64,000 bases of DNA from Pontiellaceae bacterium. GTDB taxonomy: Bacteria; Verrucomicrobiota; Kiritimatiellia; Kiritimatiellales; Pontiellaceae. Both the position numbers and the translations under genes were made by a program. This document shows, one piece after another, positions 7,902 through 16,974 of this stretch (positions are counted from its first letter, which is position 1; every line of letters begins with the position of its first letter). The notes beneath the pieces are model-generated. The model made no database searches and was not told where the DNA came from. It worked only from the letters and a program-made list of their open reading frames with translations. The DNA lies in contig JAFGVP010000073.1 of NCBI GenBank assembly GCA_016937945.1, forward strand, positions 19,188 to 83,187. Reading direction: 5' to 3'.

Positions 7902-9299
7902 ATGAAAAAATCCATCATCATCCCCGCCCTTTCCTTCTGCACAATCATTGCTTCGGCACAGTCGCCCGACGCGCTCTACCGTACCCACTGTGCATCCTGC
8001 CACGGAGCCCGCTTTCAGGGTGGAAATGCGGAAAGCCTGGTCGACGGCCACTGGCAGTTTGGCGCGTCACAGACAGACATTGAGAAAAACATACGCGACG
8101 GGATCGAGCATCTCGGAATGCCGGCATACGCGGCGACGCTGCGCGATGCCGAAATCTCTGCGCTGACCAGATATCTTCTTGAATCTGAAAACACCGCTAT
8201 CCGCCAGCGGGAAAAAATTCCGGAAACCCTTGAAACCCTCGATTACAGGATCAAGGTCGAGATCGCAGCCGAAGGGCTTGAGGTTCCGTGGGACATCGCC
8301 TTCCTGAATGAAAACTATGCGCTGGTTACTGAGCGTCCCGGCCGGCTGCGTATCATTGAAAACGGACGCCTTCTGCCGAATGCCGTCAACGGAACCCCGA
8401 CCGTGCTCGCGGAAGGACAGGGAGGACTGCTGGCGGTCGCCTTTGATCCAGATTACCTGCAGGAGAATAATCGTTGGATCTATCTCGCCAACAGCCACGG
8501 GCTCGAACCGGAAGAAGGTAAACGCGCCGGAGCCATGACCCGGATCGTACGCGGACGGATCGTCGACAATCAATGGACCGATGAACAGGTTGTTTTTGAA
8601 GCGCCGCATGAAACCTATCGGACCACGCGGCATCATTACGGAACGCGCATCGTGTTTGACCGGGAAAAGAATCTTTATTTTTCTATCGGCGATCGCGGCA
8701 CCGACCCGCATGCGCAGGATCTGTCGCGCCCCAATGGAAAGATTCACCGCATCCGGCGCGATGGAAGCATCCCCGAAGACAACCCGTTTTACAATCAGGA
8801 CAGCGCCATGCCGTCCATCTTTGCTTATGGCGTGCGCAATCCGCAGGGACTCGCCATTCATCCGGAAACCGATCAACTCTGGGAAGCCGAACACGGTCCG
8901 ATGGGCGGCGACGAAATCAACCTGATCCGGCCCGCAAAGAATTATGGCTGGCCCGTCATCACTTACGGAATCAATTATAACGGGACGAGCATTACCGATA
9001 TCGTGCGCAAGGAGGGCATGGAACAGCCGGTCTGGTACTGGCGCCCCTCCACCGCGCTCTGCGCCATCGACTTCTATTCCGGCGACCTGTTCCCCCGCTG
9101 GAAAAACAAACTGCTGGCCGGCGCCCTGAAATTCGAAGACGTCCGGCTTCTCGACATTGAAGGCGACCGAGTCATGCACGAGGAAATCATCCTCAAAGGC
9201 GCCGGACGTGTCCGCGATGTCGCCTGCGGCCCCGACGGAGCTATTTACATAATCCTGAACGATCCCGGAACCATCCTGCGCCTCACGCCCGAATCTTAA
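7902..9299 (+). CDS. cytochrome c fused to PQQ-dependent sugar dehydrogenase
   Basis: The start at 7902 has AAGGAG upstream and yields a Sec signal peptide. Residues 20-110 form a small class I cytochrome c with the haem site CASCHG (30-35) and a Met ligand probably in GMPAY. Residues 130-465 match the soluble aldose/glucose-sorbosone dehydrogenase beta-propeller (VPWDIAFL, TERPGRLR, GTRIVF, RNPQGLAIHP, AEHGPMGGDE). The propeller would oxidise sugars with PQQ in the periplasm and pass electrons to the attached haem. No PQQ synthesis genes are visible here. Confidence 0.92.
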   Translation: MKKSIIIPALSFCTIIASAQSPDALYRTHCASCHGARFQGGNAESLVDGHWQFGASQTDIEKNIRDGIEHLGMPAYAATLRDAEISALTRYLLESENTAIRQREKIPETLETLDYRIKVEIAAEGLEVPWDIAFLNENYALVTERPGRLRIIENGRLLPNAVNGTPTVLAEGQGGLLAVAFDPDYLQENNRWIYLANSHGLEPEEGKRAGAMTRIVRGRIVDNQWTDEQVVFEAPHETYRTTRHHYGTRIVFDREKNLYFSIGDRGTDPHAQDLSRPNGKIHRIRRDGSIPEDNPFYNQDSAMPSIFAYGVRNPQGLAIHPETDQLWEAEHGPMGGDEINLIRPAKNYGWPVITYGINYNGTSITDIVRKEGMEQPVWYWRPSTALCAIDFYSGDLFPRWKNKLLAGALKFEDVRLLDIEGDRVMHEEIILKGAGRVRDVACGPDGAIYIILNDPGTILRLTPES

Positions 9300-9306
9300 A
9301 TCCCGC

Positions 9307-9996
9307 TCACGGACAATAGCGGTATCCCACGCCATGTACCGTGCGCAACGCCGATGGATTGGCCGGATCGGCCTCCATTTTCTTGCGCAGCTTGGAAACA
9401 TGCTGGTCCAGCGTACGGGTCGTACCGAAATAGCCGACGCCCCAAACCGCATCAAGCAGTTGATTGCGTGACAGCACCTCGCCGGCATGCTCATGGAAAA
9501 AACGGATCAGCTCCAGTTCGCGGTGCGACAGCGGTTCGCTATTTCCGGCCATGGAAATCGTGTAGGCCCGGCAGTCAACCGTGGCCGCCCCGAAGGAAAA
9601 AGTATCCGGAATCGACGATGTCGGATTGGTTTCTCCGGCGCGACGCAAGACCGCTTCCACGCGGGCGAGCAGTTCATGTACGCCAAACGGTTTGGTCACA
9701 TAATCATCAGCGCCTAGCTGCAGGCCGACGACCTTGTCAATCTCTTCGCCTTTCGCAGTAAGCATGATGATCGGCACCCGGCTGTCTGACTTGCGGATTT
9801 CGCGGCATACATCATACCCGCTCTTTTCCGGCATCATGACATCCAGCAGAACCAGATCGAAACGCCCCGCCGCATACTGCCCCAACGCAGTCGCGCCGTC
9901 ACCGACCGCGCACACATCAAATCCGTCGCTCTCAAACAGATCAATCAGTCCGGCGCGAATGTTGGCATCATCTTCTGCAATCAGAATTTTCTTCAT
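9307..9996 (-). CDS. OmpR-family response regulator
   Basis: The start at 9996 (MKKILIAEDD) is supported by GGAG upstream and by a 4-base ATGA overlap with the kinase gene before it. Residues 1-115 form a receiver with acidic pocket EDD at 8-10, phosphoacceptor Asp52 and KPF near 102. Residues 135-229 form a winged-helix DNA-binding domain ending in GVGYRY. It is the last gene of the minus-strand block and pairs with the kinase at 9993-11606. TTACA direct repeats upstream of the VWA gene are a candidate binding site. Confidence 0.93.
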   Translation of the reverse strand: MKKILIAEDDANIRAGLIDLFESDGFDVCAVGDGATALGQYAAGRFDLVLLDVMMPEKSGYDVCREIRKSDSRVPIIMLTAKGEEIDKVVGLQLGADDYVTKPFGVHELLARVEAVLRRAGETNPTSSIPDTFSFGAATVDCRAYTISMAGNSEPLSHRELELIRFFHEHAGEVLSRNQLLDAVWGVGYFGTTRTLDQHVSKLRKKMEADPANPSALRTVHGVGYRYCP

Positions 9997-11606
9997 CGGT
10001 TCTCCACTCCCGGAACGGTCATGACAAAGCAGGCCCCGCCGCATTCGGCCTCGTGATATTCCAGCGCCCCGCCCAGATCCGTAATCAGCCGGCGCGACAG
10101 ACTCAGCCCCAAACCGCTGCCCTGACTGCTCGCCGTGATCGAATCATCAATGCGGTAAAAGCGTTCATAGATTTTCCGGCGATGCTCCTTTGCAATACCG
10201 GGTCCGGCGTCGGCCACGGCAATCCGGAATCCGCCGGATGCCTCGGCAAGCTCAATCGTCAGCCGGCCGCCGGCCGCCGCATATTTGACGGCATTATCAA
10301 TCAGGTTCAGCAGCACCTGCTGGACGGCGTCGCGATCCGATTTAACCATGGCCGTAACATTCGGAAGAACGACCGACAGCTCCATGCCGGCCTCGCCAAT
10401 CCGGATGCGCTGCGACGCCACCGTTTCCGAAACAACCTCGCACAGATCAAAATGGCTGATCCGGTATTGTTTCCGGTTCTGTTCCAGCCGACTGAAATCG
10501 AGCACATTATTCACCAACCGCGAAAGCCGCTCACTTTCCGAGGCAATGGTTTTCAGATAACGGCCACGCTTTTCGATATCGCTTACGCGCCCCTCGCCAA
10601 GCAACTCGGCATACATCCGGATCGTGGTCAGCGGCGTTTTGAGCTCGTGCGAAACATTGGATACAAACGTCGTTTTCTGCTGAGCTTCCAGCCGGTTCCG
10701 AACCGTTTCGCGCAGCAGCAGTCCGCCGGCGGAAAAGAGCACAATGAAGAGAATGAAAACAAGCAGGCCGGAAAGCAGCGCATAGCGTTGCGCCGCGGGA
10801 CCTAACGCTCCGTCCGTCGTATGCAGCGCAAGCTCCCAATGCGGAAGCGCCGGACCCACCGGAACCGACAGCACCGCGGAAGTGCCGGATGTCTCGGCGA
10901 TGGATCCCGACTGCATGATGCGGCGCCCGCTGCCATCCAGCAACAGGATCATTCGCCCGTCCACAATATCGAGGGGCATCGCCTGCTGCAGCTCGCAAAG
11001 CAGCATGGCCATTTCCAGTTCGACTCCATAGCGCAGGCCGTCGCGCTCCATCCAACCGATCATGCCGAGCCGGTTTTCCCAGTACCACGGAATCCAGCCG
11101 CTATGCATCGGCGGGTTCCAACCGCGGGATCGGGAAAACAGCCGTCTCGAAACCGGCGCCGCATATTCATCTTCCTGAACCACCTCGTCCCATCCGTGCG
11201 TTCCATCAAACAACGTGCTGTAACGAATCAGGAATCCCTGCTCCTCCTTCGTCAGAGGCTCCGAATCATTCGGAAGCAGAAGATCGTTTGCGCCGCGCCA
11301 GACAAACACGTTGCGGACCAGCGGATTGGTCCGCTCCATCTCGCGCAGGGTATCGCGCAACGCGGAGGCAGGAATCGATTCAAGCGAGCGCATCAGTCCA
11401 TCCTGAACCGCGGAAACCGCCAGTTCCAGCTGCTCCGCCCGGTTCTGCAGACGGAGTTCTTCGGTCTCGCGAACGGAACTGTCGAGCCGGGCCTGTTCCC
11501 GCGAAAGCAGACGCGCCGCCACTCCCGCTATAATCGCCGCGGAGAGCAGCAGCAACACCCCGTACAGAATGACCGGTGACTTCCTAATAGGAGGACCCCC
11601 GTTCAC
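9993..11606 (-). CDS. membrane sensor histidine kinase
   Basis: The 537-residue protein has membrane segments at about 12-31 and 277-297 around a 240-residue sensor domain with no recognised fold. This is followed by a HisKA domain with His320 (FVSNVSHELKTPL) and a HATPase with the N box NLIDNAVKYA, DAGPGIA and GSGLGLSLS. The start codon is GTG and lies 23 bases inside the end of the upstream VWA gene, which suggests translational coupling. It likely phosphorylates the regulator at 9307-9996. Confidence 0.92.
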   Translation of the reverse strand: MNGGPPIRKSPVILYGVLLLLSAAIIAGVAARLLSREQARLDSSVRETEELRLQNRAEQLELAVSAVQDGLMRSLESIPASALRDTLREMERTNPLVRNVFVWRGANDLLLPNDSEPLTKEEQGFLIRYSTLFDGTHGWDEVVQEDEYAAPVSRRLFSRSRGWNPPMHSGWIPWYWENRLGMIGWMERDGLRYGVELEMAMLLCELQQAMPLDIVDGRMILLLDGSGRRIMQSGSIAETSGTSAVLSVPVGPALPHWELALHTTDGALGPAAQRYALLSGLLVFILFIVLFSAGGLLLRETVRNRLEAQQKTTFVSNVSHELKTPLTTIRMYAELLGEGRVSDIEKRGRYLKTIASESERLSRLVNNVLDFSRLEQNRKQYRISHFDLCEVVSETVASQRIRIGEAGMELSVVLPNVTAMVKSDRDAVQQVLLNLIDNAVKYAAAGGRLTIELAEASGGFRIAVADAGPGIAKEHRRKIYERFYRIDDSITASSQGSGLGLSLSRRLITDLGGALEYHEAECGGACFVMTVPGVENR

Positions 11607-12933
11607 TCTTCTGCTGATTAAAGATCCAGAAACTGCTGGTCCGCATTGATTTCCGACCCTCCTTATTCAGCTCCTGCTGGTTTTCAATATCCTTGGCCTG
11701 CTGCTGCATCTCCGCCGCCTGTGCCTCCAACTCCGGCAGTGAATTTTGCTCGGCAAACAGGGCCAGGTTTGCGCTGTTTACATAGAGAGTCTGTGCGGCG
11801 GCTTTATAATCCTGTTGGTCTGCATAATCGATGGCCTGCTCCTGCGCCACAGCCACTTCATTCAGCAGCACCTCTTTCTTCACCGCAACGTTCATGTTCC
11901 GGTCGACATCCTCGTTGTCCGCGCTGTAGCGTACCATTGCCTGACCGGAGCTGTTTGCCGGACGATTGGCGATCATGTCCTGATACGCACAGCGAGCCGC
12001 GGCAATCTGGCGGACTTCGCCTTCGGCTCCGATGGGAAGCTCCACCTCAATGAGGGCATATTTCTGCTGGCCGCCGTAGAGCTGGTTCAGGGAAACTTCC
12101 ACATGATCATTCCCGACGCGGCCGTCCCGGCCGATAATACGCAGCGGTCGAATGCCTTCCGGAAATTCCACATCAATCGTCACCTTGCCGGCAACCACGC
12201 TCAGCACATCGCCCAGCTCGGAAGCAAAGATGCGCGGCAGGTCGACACTCGATTCCACGAAATAGGTATTTCCATCGCTGTTCTGCGCCATCTGCGCCAT
12301 GAGGTCTTCGTTATAATCCGTACCCACCCCGATCGTCGTCACGGAGATTCCTTCCTTGCGAAGCGCCGTACCCAGCCGACCGAGTTCCGCCGGAGTTGAA
12401 GGCCCTACGTTTGCCAGTCCGTCCGACAGTAGCAGAATGCGGTTTACATAACGCCCGTCGAGATGCTTGCGGACTTCGGAAGCCCCCTGGCTCACGCCGG
12501 CAAACAGCGCCGTACTCCCGCCGGCCGTTACCGACCGGATACGCCCTTCGATCCACTCCGTATTCGCCGCACTCTGAGCCGGCACAACGGTTGTGACCTG
12601 ATCGTCATACGTCACCAGCGAAAAGATATCCTCCGGCCCGAGCCTCAGCAGTGCCGCAATCGCCGCCTCACGCGCCTTGTCAATTTTCTGCCCGCCCATG
12701 GAACCGGAACGGTCCATCACGATAGTCAGATTCACCGGCGGCCGCTTGTTCAGCTTCGGGGCTTTGGGCGCATCCAGCGTAACCTTGACCACCGCCGTCT
12801 GCCGACTGCCGGAAAGCACCACAGGATGATCCATCTCCACTCGACAGACCACGTTCGACTCCGCCTGTGCGCTCCATGCGCCGGCCATCGCGACCGCCGC
12901 CGCCAGAAACTGTTTTGCCAATACCTTCATCAT
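11584..12933 (-). CDS. exported von Willebrand factor A domain protein
   Basis: The 449-residue product has a Sec signal peptide cleaved after AQA near residue 24. A VWA domain from about 68 to 240 carries the MIDAS motif DRSGS at 74-78 and a conserved TIGVGTDYNEDLM segment. The C-terminal 200 residues are rich in Gln, Glu and Ala and contain a TPR-like helical stretch. There is no C-terminal membrane segment, so it is probably periplasmic. It sits between the sortase gene and the kinase gene on the same strand and is preceded by a direct-repeat array. GGAGGT precedes the double ATG start. Confidence 0.9.
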   Translation of the reverse strand: MMKVLAKQFLAAAVAMAGAWSAQAESNVVCRVEMDHPVVLSGSRQTAVVKVTLDAPKAPKLNKRPPVNLTIVMDRSGSMGGQKIDKAREAAIAALLRLGPEDIFSLVTYDDQVTTVVPAQSAANTEWIEGRIRSVTAGGSTALFAGVSQGASEVRKHLDGRYVNRILLLSDGLANVGPSTPAELGRLGTALRKEGISVTTIGVGTDYNEDLMAQMAQNSDGNTYFVESSVDLPRIFASELGDVLSVVAGKVTIDVEFPEGIRPLRIIGRDGRVGNDHVEVSLNQLYGGQQKYALIEVELPIGAEGEVRQIAAARCAYQDMIANRPANSSGQAMVRYSADNEDVDRNMNVAVKKEVLLNEVAVAQEQAIDYADQQDYKAAAQTLYVNSANLALFAEQNSLPELEAQAAEMQQQAKDIENQQELNKEGRKSMRTSSFWIFNQQKSERGSSY

Positions 12934-13035
12934 GCACCTCCATGCTAGAAGATTCCCGACGTTGTGTCACGGGTCGTCCGCAACTGATCAACGAAGGAAA
13001 GGTAGCCGGCCGTACAGCAGAAATGGTCACAGGCA

Positions 13036-13061
13036 TGTAAAACGTTTGTAAAAATATGTAA
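13036..13061 (-). promoter_or_regulatory. TTACA direct-repeat array upstream of the VWA gene
   Basis: Three copies of TTACA on the minus strand (TGTAA at 13036, 13047 and 13057 on the plus strand) are spaced by 11 and 10 bases. Direct repeats at about one helical turn are the usual target form for OmpR/PhoB-family regulators. The array lies about 100-130 bases upstream of the VWA start and just after the sortase stop. Which regulator binds is inference. Confidence 0.45.
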
Positions 13062-13076
13062 CGGCACCGAACCAGC

Positions 13077-13604
13077 TCAGACCGGTTCGGCAACAGCAAC
13101 AAACCGATCCGGCGCCGGACCGATGAAGCGGAATGGATAGCAGGTCAAAAGCAGGACGCATTCATGTTTTGACTGCTCCTGAAGAAAAGATTCCACCTCC
13201 TGCTTTGCGCAGATATGAATCCGCCGAACGCGATACACCGCAACAGATCCATCGCGGGTTTCAATCAGGACTTCATCACCCTCTTTAATAGCATTCAATT
13301 CCCTAAAATGGGTGTCGCGATGCGCCATGATCAACGTCGCCAAACCGATCGACTCACTCCCCGGAAACCGGGACAGGTTTTCTCTATCTACGCCGGTCAG
13401 TACCAGCTGGCTGATGTTTGCAGCAGGAATCTCCAGCCACAGGGAGGGTTCTCCATGCAGTCCCAATGCAGGCTCATTGCAGCAACAATTCCAGATTACA
13501 GCCGCATTCCACATCAACCAGCCACGCTTCAGGCGCGAACCCACAGGACAGGCCGACACCGCCAGCCCTGCAATCAGCAACAGCAGCCATGCCCTACGCC
13601 GCAC
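13077..13604 (-). CDS. sortase, class GN type (dedicated to adjacent target)
   Basis: The start is taken as GTG at 13604 because AAGGAG lies 5 bases upstream; an in-frame start at 13634 is also possible. The 175-residue protein has an N-terminal membrane anchor and the sortase catalytic set: His95 in MAHRDTHF, Cys155 in LLTCYPF and Arg in the following strand. The sequence pattern is that of the single-substrate sortase found beside a VIT/VWA target in Gram-negative bacteria. It follows the target gene with an 11-base overlap. Confidence 0.9.
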   Translation of the reverse strand: MRRRAWLLLLIAGLAVSACPVGSRLKRGWLMWNAAVIWNCCCNEPALGLHGEPSLWLEIPAANISQLVLTGVDRENLSRFPGSESIGLATLIMAHRDTHFRELNAIKEGDEVLIETRDGSVAVYRVRRIHICAKQEVESFLQEQSKHECVLLLTCYPFRFIGPAPDRFVAVAEPV

Positions 13605-15564
13605 GTACGCTCCTTCGCCACAGCAGTGCGGCAAGAAGAATCAAAATCCCGAGAACCAGTTGCAGGGCTTCCTGAGTTGCAGTGGCGTACATCTGCCAGC
13701 CCTTCGGTGCCTCCACGGGAACGCGGACAGAAATCAGTTCGCCATCGCGGTTCACCACCTGTTCTTCGACGGCAACGCGCGATGTAAACCGGGTGACCAG
13801 CTGATGTTTCAACGCAATGCGAATGACCGCCTGTTTCAATTCGTTGCCCACCACCTCATCATCGGTCTGCATCAGCTGAACCATCAGATCTTTGATCTGC
13901 ATGCGGCCGTAAAGTGTATCGATTGCATCGTGTTGCTCGGTAGCGTGGTGTTCGAGATCGATTACATATTCCTGATGTTCGCCATCGATCTGGCCGATCA
14001 CTTTCACCCGTCCTTCAAATCCGCCGGGGGCATAAGCGGCGACCTGTAGCGGACGGCCATAAAAGATATCCGGGCACCGCATCGGATAGGTATTCACTTC
14101 GGCCCCTTCCCATTCCAGTTCCACATCAGTCAGCACAGGAGCATCCAGTGTCTGGAAAAAGTCGGCCATTACCTCGCCTATGTCTTCATGTGATCGAATG
14201 AAGCGCGACTGCCCGCGACCGACCTCAGCCATCCGATGCATCAGGAATTCATTGGGCGCACTGCCGATACCGAAGGTAAACAGCCGGGTATTGCCCAGCT
14301 CCTTTGACAGCAGATTGATCAACGATTCCTCGTTACCGACATCGCCATCGGTCAGGAAAACCACCAACGGCATGCGACTGCCTGTATCGCCCATCAGCGA
14401 AAGCACATATGAAAGCGCCGACTGCATTTCCGTTCCGCCGTCGGCCGTCAGGTTGGCAATATATTCGCGCGCACCGGCCAGTTTGTCCGGCGAGGCATCG
14501 CGCAGGTCCGGACTGAACCCGCTGTAGTTATCGGCAAACCGGACCACAGTAAAACGGTCTTCGGGATTCAGGATGTCCAGACATTTACGCAGGCCGGCCC
14601 GGGCCTGACTGATGGAATCGCCGGACATGGAACCGCTGGTGTCGATCAGGAATATAACATCCTTCGGCAACGCCTTGTGCTTTCGCTCCCGTCCTATCGG
14701 AGGAAATACGCTCAGCAATCCGTACATCTCGTCACCCACCGACTGAACAAACGTAACAGCTGGTGCCTCATTGGCTCGCAACTGCACGGCAAGACTGAAC
14801 TCACAATCGGGGCGAATCACGTCCTGCCCAGGCATGATGCGATAGCAGTCATGACCTTCATCATGAACCTGAATAGCATGAGTGCTGGAGGTGACCGTCC
14901 TTACCGGAAGTCCGTTGAGCGTTACATCAATACTCAACCGGTGACCGGAATCAAGACAGGGATACAGAACCGGAGGATTCAGGCGAGCGGCATCTTCCAC
15001 CACCGTTTCCGGTTGCAGGTTTTCATCATACTTGAAGGGAATGTACCGCTCGCCCACAACCGTCGGAAACGTAATGTCATACCGGTCTTTTTGAAACCGC
15101 AACGCTTCGACATACGAAAAACAGATATCCACCGATTCACCCGGCATAAGGTTGGCCACGGACGTCGTAAAGAGGTTGGGCCGCTCCTGTTCAAGCAGGG
15201 CCGTATGGCGTCCTTCGGCCTTTGCCTGTTCATAAACCGCCTTCGCCTCTTCCTTCTCCCGTACAGTGCTCCTGACAACCCGGTCTTTTAACCGCAGTTC
15301 GAACCCGTCCACCGCCGCCTCCGACGGCAGAGGGAAAATATACACCGCTTCAAGCGGTCGATCCGCCGGATTGGTAAACCGCTGAATCACTTCTGTGCGT
15401 GCAATCCCTGCTGTAACGTCGATGTGTACCTCCGTCTTTTTCAACGGCAGCACAACCAACGCTTCGTTAGTGGTCGCCGGCGAAAACAGCACGCCGGCAA
15501 TTTCCTGATCAGCGTGACCGAGCATGGTGGCGAACAGGGAAACCAGCATCATCCATTTTTTCAT
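13594..15564 (-). CDS. VIT and VWA domain sortase target protein
   Basis: The 656-residue protein has a signal peptide and a VIT domain (about 25-155, with RFTNPADRPLEAVYIFPLP). A VWA domain follows, with MIDAS DTSGSMS near 308. The end carries a membrane segment (about 632-650) and the basic tail RRSVRAA. The segment YATAT just before the membrane helix may be a degenerate sorting motif. This is the layout of the dedicated sortase target of Gram-negative bacteria. It overlaps creD by 4 bases and the sortase by 11, so the three are one operon. Confidence 0.92.
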   Translation of the reverse strand: MKKWMMLVSLFATMLGHADQEIAGVLFSPATTNEALVVLPLKKTEVHIDVTAGIARTEVIQRFTNPADRPLEAVYIFPLPSEAAVDGFELRLKDRVVRSTVREKEEAKAVYEQAKAEGRHTALLEQERPNLFTTSVANLMPGESVDICFSYVEALRFQKDRYDITFPTVVGERYIPFKYDENLQPETVVEDAARLNPPVLYPCLDSGHRLSIDVTLNGLPVRTVTSSTHAIQVHDEGHDCYRIMPGQDVIRPDCEFSLAVQLRANEAPAVTFVQSVGDEMYGLLSVFPPIGRERKHKALPKDVIFLIDTSGSMSGDSISQARAGLRKCLDILNPEDRFTVVRFADNYSGFSPDLRDASPDKLAGAREYIANLTADGGTEMQSALSYVLSLMGDTGSRMPLVVFLTDGDVGNEESLINLLSKELGNTRLFTFGIGSAPNEFLMHRMAEVGRGQSRFIRSHEDIGEVMADFFQTLDAPVLTDVELEWEGAEVNTYPMRCPDIFYGRPLQVAAYAPGGFEGRVKVIGQIDGEHQEYVIDLEHHATEQHDAIDTLYGRMQIKDLMVQLMQTDDEVVGNELKQAVIRIALKHQLVTRFTSRVAVEEQVVNRDGELISVRVPVEAPKGWQMYATATQEALQLVLGILILLAALLWRRSVRAA

Positions 15565-16895
15565 CGAACGACTCCTTCCGGTTTAACGCCGATGGCGTAC
15601 CAATCCACCTTACGGGTAATCAGCATGGCGCCGGCCATCAACCCAAACAGCAGGACCGATCCGGCAATCAGAGCGTGGTCTTCCGACTGCAGCAAAGCAA
15701 ACAACGCGGCATAAAGCAGGGAAAGCAGGGCACCGAACGATAGACCGCGGCGGGCCGACCGCATCACGTTGCACAGATAAAAGCTGATCAGACCAATGGT
15801 TGCCAGGCTGGCCAGGCCATAGGAAATGCCGAAGCCGACATGCTCCGACAGACTGAGCAGGAGAAGGAAGAAAACAGCCTGGGCCAGCCCGACAAATCCA
15901 TACTGCACCGGATGAATCCGAAGATCCTCCAGCATTTCAAAAAGGAAGAACGCAGAAAAGGTGATGAAGATAAACAGGAAGCCATACTTCAGCGCGCGGT
16001 CCGTCAACGGATAGGGATTGACCGGATCAATCAGGCTCACGCCCATTTGCTGCATCCGGGAGGGCGCCCCGTCGAGCATGGCCTGCTGAGCGGAACAGGC
16101 CAGTCCGTTCACGTTCCACTCCGCAGCAAATCCGTCGTCAGAGACCGTGCGATCGGTCGCCAGAAAATCGCCGATAAAGCTCGGATGTGGCCATGAGGAA
16201 TTCAGACGAATGCAATTTTCCGAACCGATCGGAACAAAGGTCAGCGAGCCCATGCCGTACAGATCCAGATCCATCGAAAAATCAAAGGTCTGTCCCGCCA
16301 GGGATTCCGGGTCCGGCAGCTCGGCGTGAACACCGCTCGAGGCATTTGACAGCAGACTTCCCGCTTCGACTTTGAGCGGTCGGTTGTTCCACGACAGCGC
16401 GGACACATGGGAAATTCCGCGCGGGTCCGCAATCATGAAGCCGGCGGACGCCGAGATCAGTTCCACGCGGGAAGCCTCTTTCTCCGCCAGCGGCTCAAGC
16501 AGGGGAAATGTCACCGCTCCTGAGAGGAGTCCTTCACTCTGGAACACATTGGCCTTAAAGATGCCCCGGTAGCGCTCCTGCACCGCCATTCCGCCTTCAT
16601 AGCTGAAGCTTTCCGGGAAGACGAGAACCGTCCGTTCCTCGCTTCGCTCCTTGTCGTACCAGCCATCCTTGCTCGCACTGTAAAGTCGTTCGTTCCAGGT
16701 TTCTCGATAGACCAGTGTAAAAACCGGCCCTGAAATTTTCTGTTCACCGGCATAGCTCCCCGCGATATCCCGTTCCACTTCATACTGTCGCTGACGCCGC
16801 TCCATCGTCAGTCCGCCGATTGATGACAGAATGAACAGCAGGATCAGTGCGATCCCGCCAAGCACGATTAACTTTATTCCCACTCTCCATTGCAT
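15561..16895 (-). CDS. creD: inner membrane protein CreD
   Basis: The 444-residue protein has an N-terminal membrane helix (10-30), a large extracytoplasmic domain to about 295 and five or six closely spaced helices at the C-terminus. ERRQRQYEVERDIAGSYAGEQ near the start and the YGFVGLAQAVFFLLLLSLSEH segment are CreD family hallmarks. CreD is a target of the CreBC system linked to beta-lactam response and envelope stress; its biochemical role is unknown. GGAGG precedes the ATG, and a cre-tag-like array lies 53-79 bases upstream. It is the first gene of the creD-target-sortase operon. Confidence 0.93.
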   Translation of the reverse strand: MQWRVGIKLIVLGGIALILLFILSSIGGLTMERRQRQYEVERDIAGSYAGEQKISGPVFTLVYRETWNERLYSASKDGWYDKERSEERTVLVFPESFSYEGGMAVQERYRGIFKANVFQSEGLLSGAVTFPLLEPLAEKEASRVELISASAGFMIADPRGISHVSALSWNNRPLKVEAGSLLSNASSGVHAELPDPESLAGQTFDFSMDLDLYGMGSLTFVPIGSENCIRLNSSWPHPSFIGDFLATDRTVSDDGFAAEWNVNGLACSAQQAMLDGAPSRMQQMGVSLIDPVNPYPLTDRALKYGFLFIFITFSAFFLFEMLEDLRIHPVQYGFVGLAQAVFFLLLLSLSEHVGFGISYGLASLATIGLISFYLCNVMRSARRGLSFGALLSLLYAALFALLQSEDHALIAGSVLLFGLMAGAMLITRKVDWYAIGVKPEGVVR

Positions 16896-16947
16896 ACCCA
16901 GCCTCCTTGGTTATGCGAAGAGACTGCCACGCTCTTTTGAAGGCCGT

Positions 16948-16974
16948 ATGAACTGAATGTGAAATGGAGGTGAA
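16948..16974 (-). promoter_or_regulatory. cre-tag-like CreB binding array upstream of creD
   Basis: The minus strand reads TTCAC, six bases, TTCAC, six bases, TTCAT (plus-strand GTGAA at 16970 and 16959, ATGAA at 16948). The first two repeats match exactly the TTCAC-N6-TTCAC cre-tag known for Escherichia coli CreB. The array sits 53-79 bases upstream of the creD start. Confidence 0.7.
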
